From NCBI RefSeq assembly GCF_000466685.1, contig NZ_ANNG01000011.1, forward strand, positions 1 to 64,000: DNA of 64,000 bases. Direction: 5' to 3'. Source of the DNA: Campylobacter concisus UNSWCS (lineage in GTDB: Bacteria > Campylobacterota > Campylobacteria > Campylobacterales > Campylobacteraceae). This document shows positions 30,772-42,867 of this stretch, one piece after another. The translations under genes and the position numbers were made by a program. Every line of letters starts with the position of its first letter. Positions within the stretch are counted from its first letter, which is position 1. Under the pieces are notes generated by a model, which saw only the letters and a list, made by a program, of their open reading frames with translations, was not told the DNA's origin and did no database searches.

Positions 30772-31628
30772 TGAAAAAAGCTCTTGCTCTTTTGCTTTTT
30801 GCATTTTGCTTTTGTTTTGCTCTAAATTTTAATGAGCAGATCAACGATGAGGCTCATATCTTTTCACAAAACGAAAGAGATGAGCTTTTAAATTTAGTAC
30901 AAAATTTCGAGCAAAACAGCACCACACAAATCGCCATAGTGACTTTAAATTCGCTTGAAAACAGGAGTATCGAAGAGCTATCGCTAGGGATTGCTAGAGG
31001 CTACAAATTAGGTCAAAAAAAAGATAACAACGGCGTGCTTTTGGTGGTTGCTCCAAATGAGAAAAAGGTCCGCATCGAGGTTGGATACGGGCTTGAAGGG
31101 GTGCTAACTGATGCCGTAGCAAGCGAGATCATAAATAGTGTGATGATACCTGAGTTTAAAAATGACAAGATGAGCGAAGGCGTGAAAGAGGGCGTTTTAG
31201 CGATCATAAAAGTGGCTAGCGGCGAGGAGTTTAGTAGCAAAACTAGCCTTAGCGACTTGCCTTTTGGCGTATTTGCCTTTTTTGCTGGCATGCTCTCTTG
31301 TTTTGTTTCTGTGATCTTTGGCAAATTTTTTATGCGAACTGGCTTTAGCACGTGCTTTGCTGGACTTGTATCAACCGCGCTTGAGCAGGGATTTGGCGTG
31401 CAAAACTACCTTATCATCTTTGGCGCCTTTGCCTTTATATTTGCGGTATTTTTCTTTATTTTAAAAGACGTTTTTAAGAGAAATAGCCAAGGTGGCTCTT
31501 TACCAATGGGCTTTAGACGAGGCGACTCAGACTCAAATGGAGGTGGCGGTCGCTCAAGCGGCAGAGGAGGCGGCTTTAGTGGCGGCGGTGGTGGTTTTGG
31601 CGGAGGCGGAGCTAGCGGCAGCTGGTGA
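30771..31628 (+). CDS. TPM-domain membrane protein (YgcG family)
   Basis: The 285-residue protein has a signal peptide (about 1-18), a TPM domain (about 20-150; IAIVTLNSLENRSIEELS, VGYGLEGVLTDA), two or three membrane helices (about 160-235) and a low-complexity C-terminus of Gly/Ser repeats ending GGGASGSW. That glycine-rich tail is usual for YgcG-like proteins. It probably works with LemA at the membrane; members of the family have been tied to photosystem repair or envelope stress elsewhere. The start is ATG overlapping the lemA TGA. Confidence 0.88.
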   Translation: MKKALALLLFAFCFCFALNFNEQINDEAHIFSQNERDELLNLVQNFEQNSTTQIAIVTLNSLENRSIEELSLGIARGYKLGQKKDNNGVLLVVAPNEKKVRIEVGYGLEGVLTDAVASEIINSVMIPEFKNDKMSEGVKEGVLAIIKVASGEEFSSKTSLSDLPFGVFAFFAGMLSCFVSVIFGKFFMRTGFSTCFAGLVSTALEQGFGVQNYLIIFGAFAFIFAVFFFILKDVFKRNSQGGSLPMGFRRGDSDSNGGGGRSSGRGGGFSGGGGGFGGGGASGSW

Positions 31629-31697
31629 AATTTGCTTACTTTAGAAGTAAATTTCACTACTGTTTGCAAATTTTAAAATTTGCTTGAGTTTTAGATC

Positions 31698-31998
31698 GCA
31701 TGCGGTGCGAAGCACTAAAGCATGCCACTTCTAACGTCGTAGGAGTTAGGGGATCGTTAAGGGGGAAGAGAGCTCTTTTGCTTCGCTAGCTCGCAACTGC
31801 AAGCAGCCGTAATTCAAGTCCCCTTGTCTCCCTTTTGAATAAAAAGTAATTTATAAATTCCATAAATCTTTTTTGCAAATTTTAAAATTCCATTCACCCC
31901 TAAGAATTGACTACTAAAATTTGGCTTCGCTAACCGCTTAACTCAAATTTTAGAGCCGAAATTACTCGTTCATGAAATTTTAAAATTTACTTGACACT
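31698..31998. repeat. Intergenic duplicated element, copy A
   Basis: Two blocks are shared with copy B: 31698 to about 31775 (starts GCATGCGGTGCGAAGCACT and contains GGTTAGGGG-like and GTTAAGGGGGAAG words) and 31875 to about 31998 (GCAAATTTTAAAATTCC, ACCCCTAAGAATTGAC, TTTGGCTTCGCT). The middle differs. In this copy the long hairpin is degraded. There is no open frame of note. Confidence 0.75.
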
Positions 31999-32159
31999 CA
32001 TTTGATTTGACGAGGCAAATTTACAAATTTTAAAACTTTACTCACTCGCCTTAGCAGACTACTAAATTTAGGTCTCGTAGCCACTCGCCACTAAAATTAG
32101 AGCCGTGATATGCCAGCTCTAATTTTAAAATTTGTCTGACACTTGCCAGATGATAAACT

Positions 32160-32425
32160 GCATGCAGTGCGAAGCATCATTGCATGCCCCTCTAACGTTG
32201 TAGGGGTTAGGGGATTGTTAAGGGGGAAGGGAGCGACTTCGTAATTCAAGCCTCTTCCCCCTTAACAAAGAAGCAAACATTTAAATTTGATTAGATTGCT
32301 TTGCAAATTTTAAAATTCCATTCACCCCTAAGAATTGACTACTAAAATTTGGCTTCGCTTACAGCTTAGCTCAAATTTTAGAGCCAAAATTACTCGCTCA
32401 TAAAATTTTAAATTTGCTTTTTTGG
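32160..32425. repeat. Intergenic duplicated element, copy B
   Basis: Matches copy A in two blocks, 32160 to about 32237 and 32303 to about 32425, with offsets of 462 and 428 bases. It contains a perfect 15-pair hairpin at 32215-32268. A third, short relative of the left end (GCATGCGGTGCTTCGCAT) lies near 32433. This whole 950-base gap between the TPM gene and 32576 appears non-coding. Confidence 0.75.
32215..32268. ncRNA. Long perfect hairpin within repeat copy B
   Basis: TTGTTAAGGGGGAAG (32215-32229) is exactly complementary to CTTCCCCCTTAACAA (32254-32268) with a 24-base loop. This would be a very stable RNA or DNA structure. It could be a terminator for the TPM gene, a small RNA or a repeat-element end; the strand is unknown. 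Confidence 0.4.
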
Positions 32426-32575
32426 AGTAAAACGCATGCGGTGCTTCGCATAGGTTTTAATCTAAAATTCACTATTTTTCTTTCTAAATTAAGAGATCGT
32501 TTTATGGATTTTAGACCCAGCATTTGCATATAAAAGCTAAATTTCTTAAAATATGCCAAAAAATTAGGAGCAAAA

Positions 32576-33259
32576 ATGCTATCAGGCGAGCTACTTAAAA
32601 GCCATTTTGCTAAATTTGATCTAGCGGCGATGCTTAGTGAGTTTTTTGAGCAAAGTTGTTTTGATAAAGAAAAATTTCAAGCACTTAGGCGAGATGGTTT
32701 TAAAAGCTTAGATAAGAGCCAAAGAGAGGAGCTTCTTAAAATAGCAGGTTTTAAGGCGCATATTGACGCGAAATTTCAGGGCTTTTTGCGTGAGCTGATG
32801 CAAAGCAAGATCCTCGTTGTAAGCGGCGTGGAGTATAAATTTAGCGAGCTTGAAATTTACACCTGCTTTGATGCTAACACCTACAAAAGATCGTGCGAGG
32901 CGGGCGAAATTTACTTTCACAACTTTGGTTTTGACATCTCTTTTAAGAGCGAGCCAGCGCTTTATGGCGGCATTTTGGTTAGGAGTTTAAAGCCCTTAAA
33001 TGAGCGAAATTTCATCTTTGGACCAAGAAAATGCGCCCTTTGCATTTTAAATGCAAAAGTTAAAAATTTAAATTTTGATCTAAAAGAGGCTGATTTTAGA
33101 GATGATGAGGCCATTTTTACGCCAAGGATTAGATCGTTTAAAGATGAGAGCGAGCTTCAAAATGACGCTTTAAGGGCGGTTAGCGGCGAGTTTAGAGGGG
33201 CGCTTGAAAGTGCAAAAGAGTATAAAAAAAGAGTTGAAAATGCCTATAAAAAGGGATGA
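32576..33259 (+). CDS. Hypothetical protein, weakly like 3-methyladenine DNA glycosylase (MPG)
   Basis: The 227-residue soluble protein is not one I recognise with confidence. The order of three segments is reminiscent of the MPG/AAG fold: YKFSELEIY (about 82-90) resembling the family's T-E-x-Y strand, GGILVRSLKPL (about 126-136) resembling the VLLRALEPL strand, and FGPRKCALCIL (about 143-153) resembling the GPxKLCQAL loop. This is pattern similarity only. It has an AGGAGC site, stands alone after the repeat region and ends in a Lys-rich helix. Confidence 0.5.
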   Translation: MLSGELLKSHFAKFDLAAMLSEFFEQSCFDKEKFQALRRDGFKSLDKSQREELLKIAGFKAHIDAKFQGFLRELMQSKILVVSGVEYKFSELEIYTCFDANTYKRSCEAGEIYFHNFGFDISFKSEPALYGGILVRSLKPLNERNFIFGPRKCALCILNAKVKNLNFDLKEADFRDDEAIFTPRIRSFKDESELQNDALRAVSGEFRGALESAKEYKKRVENAYKKG

Positions 33260-33296
33260 AATTTATCTTTTTATCGGCTTTGAGGCTGAGAAATTT

Positions 33297-33325
33297 AGCC
33301 CCAAGCGTTTGGCTAGCTCGGGGCT
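33297..33325 (-). terminator. Hairpin after the pectate lyase gene
   Basis: AGCCCC and GGGGCT pair around a 17-base loop just beyond the stop of the minus-strand pectate lyase reading frame; the flanking sequence is T-rich on that strand. Confidence 0.45.
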
Positions 33326-33334
33326 TTGGTGATA

Positions 33335-34584
33335 TTATTTTATGACGGCTAGTTTGCCTGTGCCTGCGTTTTGATTTACCTCTTTTTGGACGTTTGAAGC
33401 TTCGAGGAGCTCAAATTTATATGGAGGCTCAAATGGCGGCTTGGTTAACTTTTCGCAAACGCTGCCTTTTTTAGAAAGGTCTATGTTACCGCTTTCAAAA
33501 ATGGTGCCTTTGTTGCATTTGTAGCTTATCTTGACGCCATTTGTAAAGTAGTTGTTTTGAGCGTATATTAGCGAGCCAAAGCGCACGCCAATGGCGTATT
33601 TTTGGTCATAAAAGCCATCTTTTGAGTCGTAAAAGTTGTTATAGACGTGCACCTTTGCATTGCGTGCCATAGGTAGGCGTTGCGCGCAGTTGTCAAAAAT
33701 GTTATGAGCGACCGTTATCGTCCTAGTTTCGCTGCTGCCGTCTGAGTCTCTTGAGCCTATTAGCATCGTTTTGTCGTGGTTTTCAAAGATGTTGTGCGAG
33801 ATCGTGATAGCAGCACTATCCCCCTTGATGTCGCATAGTCCGTCATAAGTTTGCCATTTAGTAAGCTCTCCGCCTGCTAAATGCACATGGCTAAGATCCA
33901 CAGTGTCCTTAAAATGGCAGTGATCTACCCAGATGTTTTTACTTGAATCTATACTAACGCCGTCATATTGCGCGTTAAAGCCATCATTTTTTGTACATCT
34001 GGAAATGGATCAAAAGCATCTTCGATCAGCATGTTGCGGATCGCGATATTTTGGACATTTTTTAGCAAAAATGAGCCACCTTTTATGCCTGAGTTTTCGC
34101 CTAAGCCGATTATCGTGGTATTGCTAGCTACCGGCACTACGATGAGTTTTTTCCATTCGTTGGCTAAATTTTTGCGAAGCGCTGCTAGCTTTGGATCTTG
34201 CGAACCATCTAAATTTGCATGGCATGAAGCGCCGTAAGCCTGCATAAATTTGGTATAAGAGCTAAACTCGCCACCACTAATCTCACTTATAAATTTATCC
34301 AGCCCATCGCTATTGCCATTTTGCGGGATCTTGCCTTCGCTAAGGTCTATGAGCCCATCCACATAGATGACGTAACCACCCATTTGAGCGTATTTTACAA
34401 GCTCTTGTCTATCTTTTACGACGACTTCTTTACTCTCTTTGCCGGTGTATCCGCCAAAATTTTGCTCTGCTCCAATGCTAGCGTAACCAAAGGGCGAGTC
34501 GCTTGCTTTTATCTCGCCTGCTTGAGCTAGAGCACCAAATGCAAATAACGCGCCAGCGGCGAGAAACAATATCTTTTTAAACAT
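33335..34584 (-). pseudogene. Pectate lyase family (PL1-like), broken by a single-base frameshift
   Basis: Two adjacent frames (34584-33949 and 33901-33335) make one secreted parallel-beta-helix lyase of about 416 residues. The upstream part has a signal peptide (MFKKILFLAAGALFAFGALA) and the NTTIIGLGENSGIKGG strand. The downstream part has WVDHCHF, DLSHVH, the DAITISHN-like ladder and the GSRDSD…TVAHN region typical of PL1. The join needs one extra A in the A6 tract at 33987-33992: with A7 the frame reads QKNDGFNAQYDGVSID, as the family expects. It would cleave polygalacturonate, odd for a Campylobacter. It may be truly inactive, slipping, or a sequencing error. Confidence 0.85.
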
Positions 34585-34705
34585 CTTTAGCCTCCTAAAT
34601 TTGGCTTTTTAATTTTGATCTTCTATTAGAAAATCACAGCCAAATTATATATTGACTTGTTAAATCTAGCGTAAGGCTTTTATAATTTTTTAGTAGAATC
34701 AAAAT

Positions 34706-35803
34706 TTATGCGAAAAATATCTCGCTTTTTAGACGAAGCAAACATAGATAGGCACTTAGCACGCTTTGCTCTCTTACGTAGTTGCGCTCCCCTTTTAAAA
34801 GTAGCCTCTCAACCTCGATGTTGCCGTTTCTATCGCCAGCTGCGACATATACCGTGCCAACTGGCTTGCTAGCTGTGCCACCACCTGGTCCTGCTATACC
34901 GCTAATAGCAAGCGCGAAGTCCGCATTTGTCGTGCTTAGCGTACCTTTTATCATCGCTTTTACGCAAGGCTCGCTCACGGCTCCGTAAGTATCTAAAATC
35001 TCATCCTCAACGCCTAGCCACTCGTGTTTTATGTGGTTTGCATAAGTCACCAATGAGCTATCAAAGCTAGCCGAGATGCCGCCATATCTTGCAAATTTAG
35101 CCGCTGCAAGCCCAGCCGTGCAAGACTCAGCAAATGAAATTTTAAGCCCTTTTTGTATGAGCTTTTTTGCTATAAATTTGATCACATCTTTTTGCGGGAT
35201 AAATTTTTGCGAAAATAGCGTTTTTACGCCTTGTAAAAAGCTCTCGATCTGGCCAAATTTATTGCTTTTTGCCCTTACTAGTATCAAATTTGGCAGGATC
35301 TGCGCAAGGGTTATATCGACCTCGTAAGTTTTAGCAAGTGGTAGCATAAGGATCTTCGCGCTATCTGCGTCGATGTCTATTAGATGAAAGTAGCTAAAAT
35401 CAGGCTCGTACTCGACTAAAAACTCGCCTAGCTCTTCATTTGGATTAGCTTTTATGAGATTTATCTGAGCGTTATTTAGGCTGGCTAAAAAGCTATTTTT
35501 AGAGTAGTCTAAGCTATCTTTAAGTGCAAGCGTCGTGCTGTCTTTTAGCTCGAGCGAGCCCCCAGTTAGCGTCGCTACGATCTTTGCAGCGATGGCAAAA
35601 TTTTCATCTGAGCCAAAAATGCTTACAAAGTCGTAATCTTTTGATAAATTTTCGATGATAAAAGGTAGCTCTTTGCTATTTTTTGGAGCAAAACTGACCA
35701 CTCCAAGCTCGCCAAAATGATCCTCGTAACTTTGAAAAATGTAGTTTAGAAATTCTCTATTTATCTCAAGATCTTCGCCTATTATCAAGATACTTTGTCT
35801 CAT
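34706..35803 (-). CDS. cinA: CinA family protein with NMN amidohydrolase-like C-terminal domain
   Basis: The 365-residue protein has a C-terminal CinA/PncC domain (about 205-360) with the diagnostic ISFAESCTAGLAAAK (Ser/Thr region), AVSEPCVKAM and ISGIAGPGGGTASKPVGTVY motifs. The N-terminal half corresponds to the COG1058 (MoaB-like) domain but is strongly diverged: only the fold outline is visible and the usual N-terminal GDE-type motif reads IGEDLEIN. It probably deamidates nicotinamide mononucleotide in NAD recycling. It is transcribed divergently from ileS. Confidence 0.85.
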   Translation of the reverse strand: MRQSILIIGEDLEINREFLNYIFQSYEDHFGELGVVSFAPKNSKELPFIIENLSKDYDFVSIFGSDENFAIAAKIVATLTGGSLELKDSTTLALKDSLDYSKNSFLASLNNAQINLIKANPNEELGEFLVEYEPDFSYFHLIDIDADSAKILMLPLAKTYEVDITLAQILPNLILVRAKSNKFGQIESFLQGVKTLFSQKFIPQKDVIKFIAKKLIQKGLKISFAESCTAGLAAAKFARYGGISASFDSSLVTYANHIKHEWLGVEDEILDTYGAVSEPCVKAMIKGTLSTTNADFALAISGIAGPGGGTASKPVGTVYVAAGDRNGNIEVERLLLKGERNYVREQSVLSAYLCLLRLKSEIFFA

Positions 35804-35898
35804 TTTTAAGCTCCTTTTTTTGCCTCATTATACTATTTTTCAGTGTGATTTAACCAGCACAGGTGTAAAATTAGCAAATTTTAAAATCAAGGTAAAAA

Positions 35899-38655
35899 AT
35901 GGACTACAAAGAGACACTTTTACTCCCAGAGACAAATTTCCCGATGCGCGGAAATCTCCCACAAAATGAACCACAAAGACTAAAATCATGGTACGAAGAG
36001 CGCAAGGTTTATGAAAAAATGAAGAAAAATCGCCAAAATGCGGTTAAAAACTTTAACATCCACGACGGCCCTCCGTATGCAAACGGCCACCTTCACATCG
36101 GTCACGCGTTAAATAAAATTTTAAAAGATATCATCACAAAAACGCACTATTTTTACGGCGAAAACGTCCGCTACGTGCCAGGCTGGGACTGCCACGGCTT
36201 GCCGATCGAGCAGCAAGTCGAAGTAAAGCTTGGCGATAAGAAAAAAGATCTTAGCAAGGTCGAGATCAGAGAGCTTTGCAGGCAGCATGCGAGAGAATTT
36301 ATAGACATTCAGCGAAATGAATTTAAAAGCCTTGGCATCATCGGCGACTTTGAAAATCCATACATGACGATGAAATTTGAGTTTGAGGCTGACATCTACA
36401 AAGCACTTTGCGAGATCGCTAAAAAAGGCCTTTTGATTGAAAGAAGCAAGCCAGTTTATTGGAGCTGGGCAGCTAGATCGGCGTTAGCTGAAGCTGAGGT
36501 CGAGTACGAGGAGAAAGAGGACTACTCTATTTACGTGGCATTTGAGCTTGATGGCGACGCGCTAGAAAAGCTTGGCGTAAAAGAGGCAAGCGCTGTCATC
36601 TGGACGACCACGCCTTGGACACTTCCAGCAAATCAAGCTATAAGCCTAAATCCAGATGAAATTTATGTGCTAACGGCTGAAAATTTGATCTTTGCAAAGC
36701 CACTACTTGAAAGCGTTGTGCAGAGTGGTCTAAGCAAGGGCGAGATCAAAAAAGAATTTAAATCAAGCCTGCTTGAAAACACTCACGCGATAAATCCACT
36801 AAACGGCAGAAAGTCTAAATTTTTACTAGGCGATCACGTCATGATGGATGGGGGTACTGGACTTGTTCATACAGCTCCAGGACACGGCGAAGACGACTAC
36901 TACGTCTGTTTGAAATACGGCTTTAGCGAAATTTTGATGCCAGTTGATGATGGTGGCTGCTACGATGAGAGTATAAAACATCACGGACTATTTAGAAGTG
37001 ACGTGGTAGATGAGTTTGTCGGTATGCACATCTTTAAAGCAAATGAGAAAATTTTAGAGCTACTTGGCAAAAGCTTGCTTAGCGTCTCTAAATTTAGACA
37101 CTCTTATCCATTTTGCTGGAGAACGCACAAGCCCGTTATTTATAGAGCTACAAAGCAGTGGTTTATAGCTATGGACGAGGCAAAACTAGGTGGAAAAACG
37201 CTTAGACAAACAGCGCTAAAAGAGCTTGAAAAGGTTAAATTTTATCCAAGCGTTGGCATAAAAAGAATAGGCTCTATGATAGAAAATCGCCCAGACTGGT
37301 GTATCTCTCGTCAGCGTGACTGGGGCGTGCCGATCGCATTTTTCAGAGACAAAGCGACAAAAGAAGTTATATTTGATAGTGAAATTTTAGACCACATCGT
37401 GGCTATCTTTAAAGAAAAAGGCGCTGATGCGTGGTGGGCGCTAAGTATAGACGAGCTTTTACCAAAGGGCTCAAAATACAAGGCTGAAAATTTAGAAAAA
37501 GTGATGGACATCCTTGATGTTTGGTTTGATAGCGGCTCGACGTGGCATGCGGTCTTGCAAAGCGACAACTACGACGCTGGCAAATACCCTGCAAGCATGT
37601 ATCTTGAGGGTTCAGATCAGCACCGCGGCTGGTTTCAAAGCTCGCTTCTAGTAAGCACAGCTATAAATTCTCACGCACCTTACGAGAGCATCCTAACTCA
37701 CGGCTTTACTGTCGATGCCAAGGGCGAGAAGATGAGCAAAAGTAAGGGCAACGTCATCGCTCCACAAGACGTGGCTAAGACTCACGGCGTGGAAATTTTA
37801 CGCCTTTGGGTTGGCATGAGTGATTACTCAAGTGACCTAAAAATAAGCGAAGATATATTAAAGCAAATAAGCGAGCAATACCGCAAAATCCGCAACACGA
37901 TACGCTTTTTACTAGCAAACGTAAATGATCTTGAGAGCTTAAATACAGAATTTAACATCCTTGATAAGTGGATATTAGCACGCGCTAAAAAGGTCTTTGA
38001 CGAGGCGAGCGCTTGCTTTAGAAATTATGACTTTTCAAAGGGCTTTAACATCCTTTTAAATTTCTTATCAGCCGATCTTAGTGGCGTCTATCTTGACGTT
38101 TGCAAAGATAGACTTTACTGCGACGCAAAAGACGCTCCAAGAAGAAGATCAGCTCAAAGCGCAATGGCGATCATCACAAAGGCGCTTTTGCCACTCATCG
38201 CTCCAACGCTTACTTACACCGTCGATGAGGTGATGGACTACGCTCCAAATATCATCAAAGGCGAGGCAAAAGACGCGTTTGATCTAGTCTATGAGCCTAT
38301 CAAATTTGATCTTAGCTTTGAAGATGAGCTGCTTTTTGCTAGCAGGGAGAAATTTAACGAGATCGTGGATGTTCTTAAGAAGGACAAAAAGATAAAATCA
38401 ACTCTAGAGCTAAGCCTAGAGACAACTAGCCACAACATCACAAGCTACGACGAGCGCGAAGTGGCCGATCTTTACATGGTAAGCTCGGTTAGAGCTTATG
38501 ATGACAGCGAGCCACTAGCCGAGTTTGAGCTAGAGGGTGATAAATTTAAGATCATAGCAAGCAACCTTCACAAATGCCCAAGATGCTGGAAATTTAACGC
38601 TAGCAAAGAAGACGCGTTATGCCCAAGATGTGAAGAGGTCATAAGTGCTAAGTGA
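35899..38655 (+). CDS. ileS: Isoleucyl-tRNA synthetase
   Basis: This 918-residue class I synthetase shows [15 protein letters not shown] (HIGH motif, about 55-70), [16 protein letters not shown] before the editing domain, the editing-site stretch [13 protein letters not shown] (about 234-246), [14 protein letters not shown], and KMSKSKGN (KMSKS loop, about 613-620). A C-terminal zinc finger with CPRCW and CPRCEEV ends the protein. Length is normal. The small membrane ORF starts inside its last codons, so translation is coupled. Confidence 0.98.
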   Translation: MDYKETLLLPETNFPMRGNLPQNEPQRLKSWYEERKVYEKMKKNRQNAVKNFNIHDGPPYANGHLHIGHALNKILKDIITKTHYFYGENVRYVPGWDCHGLPIEQQVEVKLGDKKKDLSKVEIRELCRQHAREFIDIQRNEFKSLGIIGDFENPYMTMKFEFEADIYKALCEIAKKGLLIERSKPVYWSWAARSALAEAEVEYEEKEDYSIYVAFELDGDALEKLGVKEASAVIWTTTPWTLPANQAISLNPDEIYVLTAENLIFAKPLLESVVQSGLSKGEIKKEFKSSLLENTHAINPLNGRKSKFLLGDHVMMDGGTGLVHTAPGHGEDDYYVCLKYGFSEILMPVDDGGCYDESIKHHGLFRSDVVDEFVGMHIFKANEKILELLGKSLLSVSKFRHSYPFCWRTHKPVIYRATKQWFIAMDEAKLGGKTLRQTALKELEKVKFYPSVGIKRIGSMIENRPDWCISRQRDWGVPIAFFRDKATKEVIFDSEILDHIVAIFKEKGADAWWALSIDELLPKGSKYKAENLEKVMDILDVWFDSGSTWHAVLQSDNYDAGKYPASMYLEGSDQHRGWFQSSLLVSTAINSHAPYESILTHGFTVDAKGEKMSKSKGNVIAPQDVAKTHGVEILRLWVGMSDYSSDLKISEDILKQISEQYRKIRNTIRFLLANVNDLESLNTEFNILDKWILARAKKVFDEASACFRNYDFSKGFNILLNFLSADLSGVYLDVCKDRLYCDAKDAPRRRSAQSAMAIITKALLPLIAPTLTYTVDEVMDYAPNIIKGEAKDAFDLVYEPIKFDLSFEDELLFASREKFNEIVDVLKKDKKIKSTLELSLETTSHNITSYDEREVADLYMVSSVRAYDDSEPLAEFELEGDKFKIIASNLHKCPRCWKFNASKEDALCPRCEEVISAK

Positions 38656-38749
38656 GCCAGTAAGCGCAACTATCATAATAGCAACGATCGCTGCGGTGGT
38701 CGTTGTTAGCTTGTTTGGCATATTTTTGGTTAATAAATTTAAAGGATAA
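38645..38749 (+). CDS. 34-residue single-span membrane microprotein
   Basis: A GTG-started frame ([18 protein letters not shown]…) overlaps the ileS stop by 11 bases and ends 5 bases before gatA. It encodes a short N-terminus, one long hydrophobic helix (about 9-29) and a basic tail NKFKG. C. jejuni has a tiny membrane ORF in the same place between ileS and gatA, which supports it. Function is unknown. It could act in coupling expression of ileS and gatA or be a real membrane peptide. Confidence 0.65.
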   Translation: MLSEPVSATIIIATIAAVVVVSLFGIFLVNKFKG

Positions 38750-38754
38750 AAATA

Positions 38755-41565
<2,811 letters not shown>

Positions 41566-41566
<1 letters not shown>

Positions 41567-42672
41567 TGTTAGACCTGCAGACTAGAACTATTAAATTTAA
41601 CGAGCCACTCTATCTTGAGAGTGGCCGTATGCTATCAAATTTCAAGCTTATTTACGAGACTTACGGCACGCTAAATGCTGATAAAAGCAACGTTATCGTG
41701 ATCTGTCACGCCCTAACTGGCTCACACCACGCTGCTGGCACATACGCAGGCGATGAGAAAGCTGGCTGGTGGGACGGGCTAATAGGCAGCAAAAAAGCGG
41801 TCGATACGGATAAATTTTACGTTATTTGCGTAAATATCTTAGGCTCGTGCTTTGGCTCGACCTCGCCGCTAAGCGTGGATAGAAGTAGCGGCAAAGAGTA
41901 TAGGCTAAATTTCCCAGTCCTTGCCATAAGTGACGTGGTAAAGGCGCAGATGAGGCTATTTGGCGAGCTTGGCATCACGAGGGCAAGAGCCGTGATAGGC
42001 GGCAGTCTTGGCGGTATGCAGGCACTTTGCTACGCTATCGAGTTTCCAGAATTTGCGCAAGATATCATAATGCTAGCAAGCACCTACCAGACTAAGCCTT
42101 GGGCGATAGCGTTTAATAAAATCGCCATCGAAGCCATTTTAAATGATGAAAATTTCAAAAACGGTGAATACGACGCGGAATTTATAAGAAAAAATGGGCT
42201 AAAAGGCATGGCTTACGGCAGGATGGCAGGGCACATCAGCTTTTTAAGCCCTGATAGTATGGATAAAAAATTTGGACGAAGCTACGTAGAAACTGACGGC
42301 CTTTACGATCTTTTTGGGCATTTTCAGGTCGATCGCTATATGGAGTACAACGGCTATAACTTCCCAAAGAGGTTTGACCCACTAAGCTACCTATACATTG
42401 TAAAGATGATGAATATCTTTGACTGCACAAGACACTATGACAACCTAAAAGACGCCCTTGCGCCGATAAAAGCAAATTTGCACCTTATCGCATTTAAAGG
42501 CGATCTACTCTTTCCGCCAAGCTGCATGAGAGAAATTTATGACGCACTTTGCGAGATGGGGCGGGAGGCAAAGACAAATTTTGTTGAGATAGATAGCAAC
42601 TACGGCCACGACGCCTTTTTGGTCGAGATAGAAAAATTTGATGGATATATAAAAAATATATTAAAAGGATAG
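41566..42672 (+). CDS. metX: Homoserine O-acetyltransferase
   Basis: The 368-residue alpha/beta hydrolase has the nucleophile elbow GGSLGGMQAL (Ser about residue 145), the upstream HALTGSHHAAG oxyanion region, LGSCFGSTSP, and the C-terminal histidine in GHDAFLVE. This is the MetX arrangement, so it activates homoserine for methionine synthesis by direct sulphydrylation. Acetyl versus succinyl specificity cannot be decided by eye. The start is GTG sharing one base with the guaB stop (TAGTG). Confidence 0.94.
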
Positions 42673-42675
42673 AAA

Positions 42676-42867
42676 ATGGAGCAAAAAGAGCAAAGTTTTG
42701 AAGAAAAATTAGCCCTAGCTGATAAAATTTTAAACGATCTAAATAAAGATGATGTGAGCTTAGAAAACAGCATAAAGCTGCACGAGCAGGGCAAAAAGCT
42801 CTTAAACGAGGCGAGAGAAATTTTAGAAAATGCAAAACTTAGCATAAAGCAGGTGGATGATGAGTAA
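42676..42867 (+). CDS. xseB: Exodeoxyribonuclease VII small subunit
   Basis: The 63-residue helical protein matches XseB: SFEEKLALADKILNDLNK at the N-terminus, then SLENSIKLHEQGKKLL, the family's most recognisable block. It binds the XseA subunit in single-strand exonuclease VII. It begins 3 bases after metX behind AAAGGAT and overlaps the next gene. xseA is not in the window. Confidence 0.93.
   Translation: MEQKEQSFEEKLALADKILNDLNKDDVSLENSIKLHEQGKKLLNEAREILENAKLSIKQVDDE

Noticed and set aside
31628-32575. CRISPR array or rRNA/tRNA remnants in the repeat-rich gap
   Set aside because: There are only two to three long, unevenly spaced, imperfect copies with no regular spacers, and no cloverleaf could be drawn.
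33949-34584. A separate short secreted protein ending at 33949
   Set aside because: Its last codons are out-of-frame continuation of the lyase; adding one A restores a single family-like protein.
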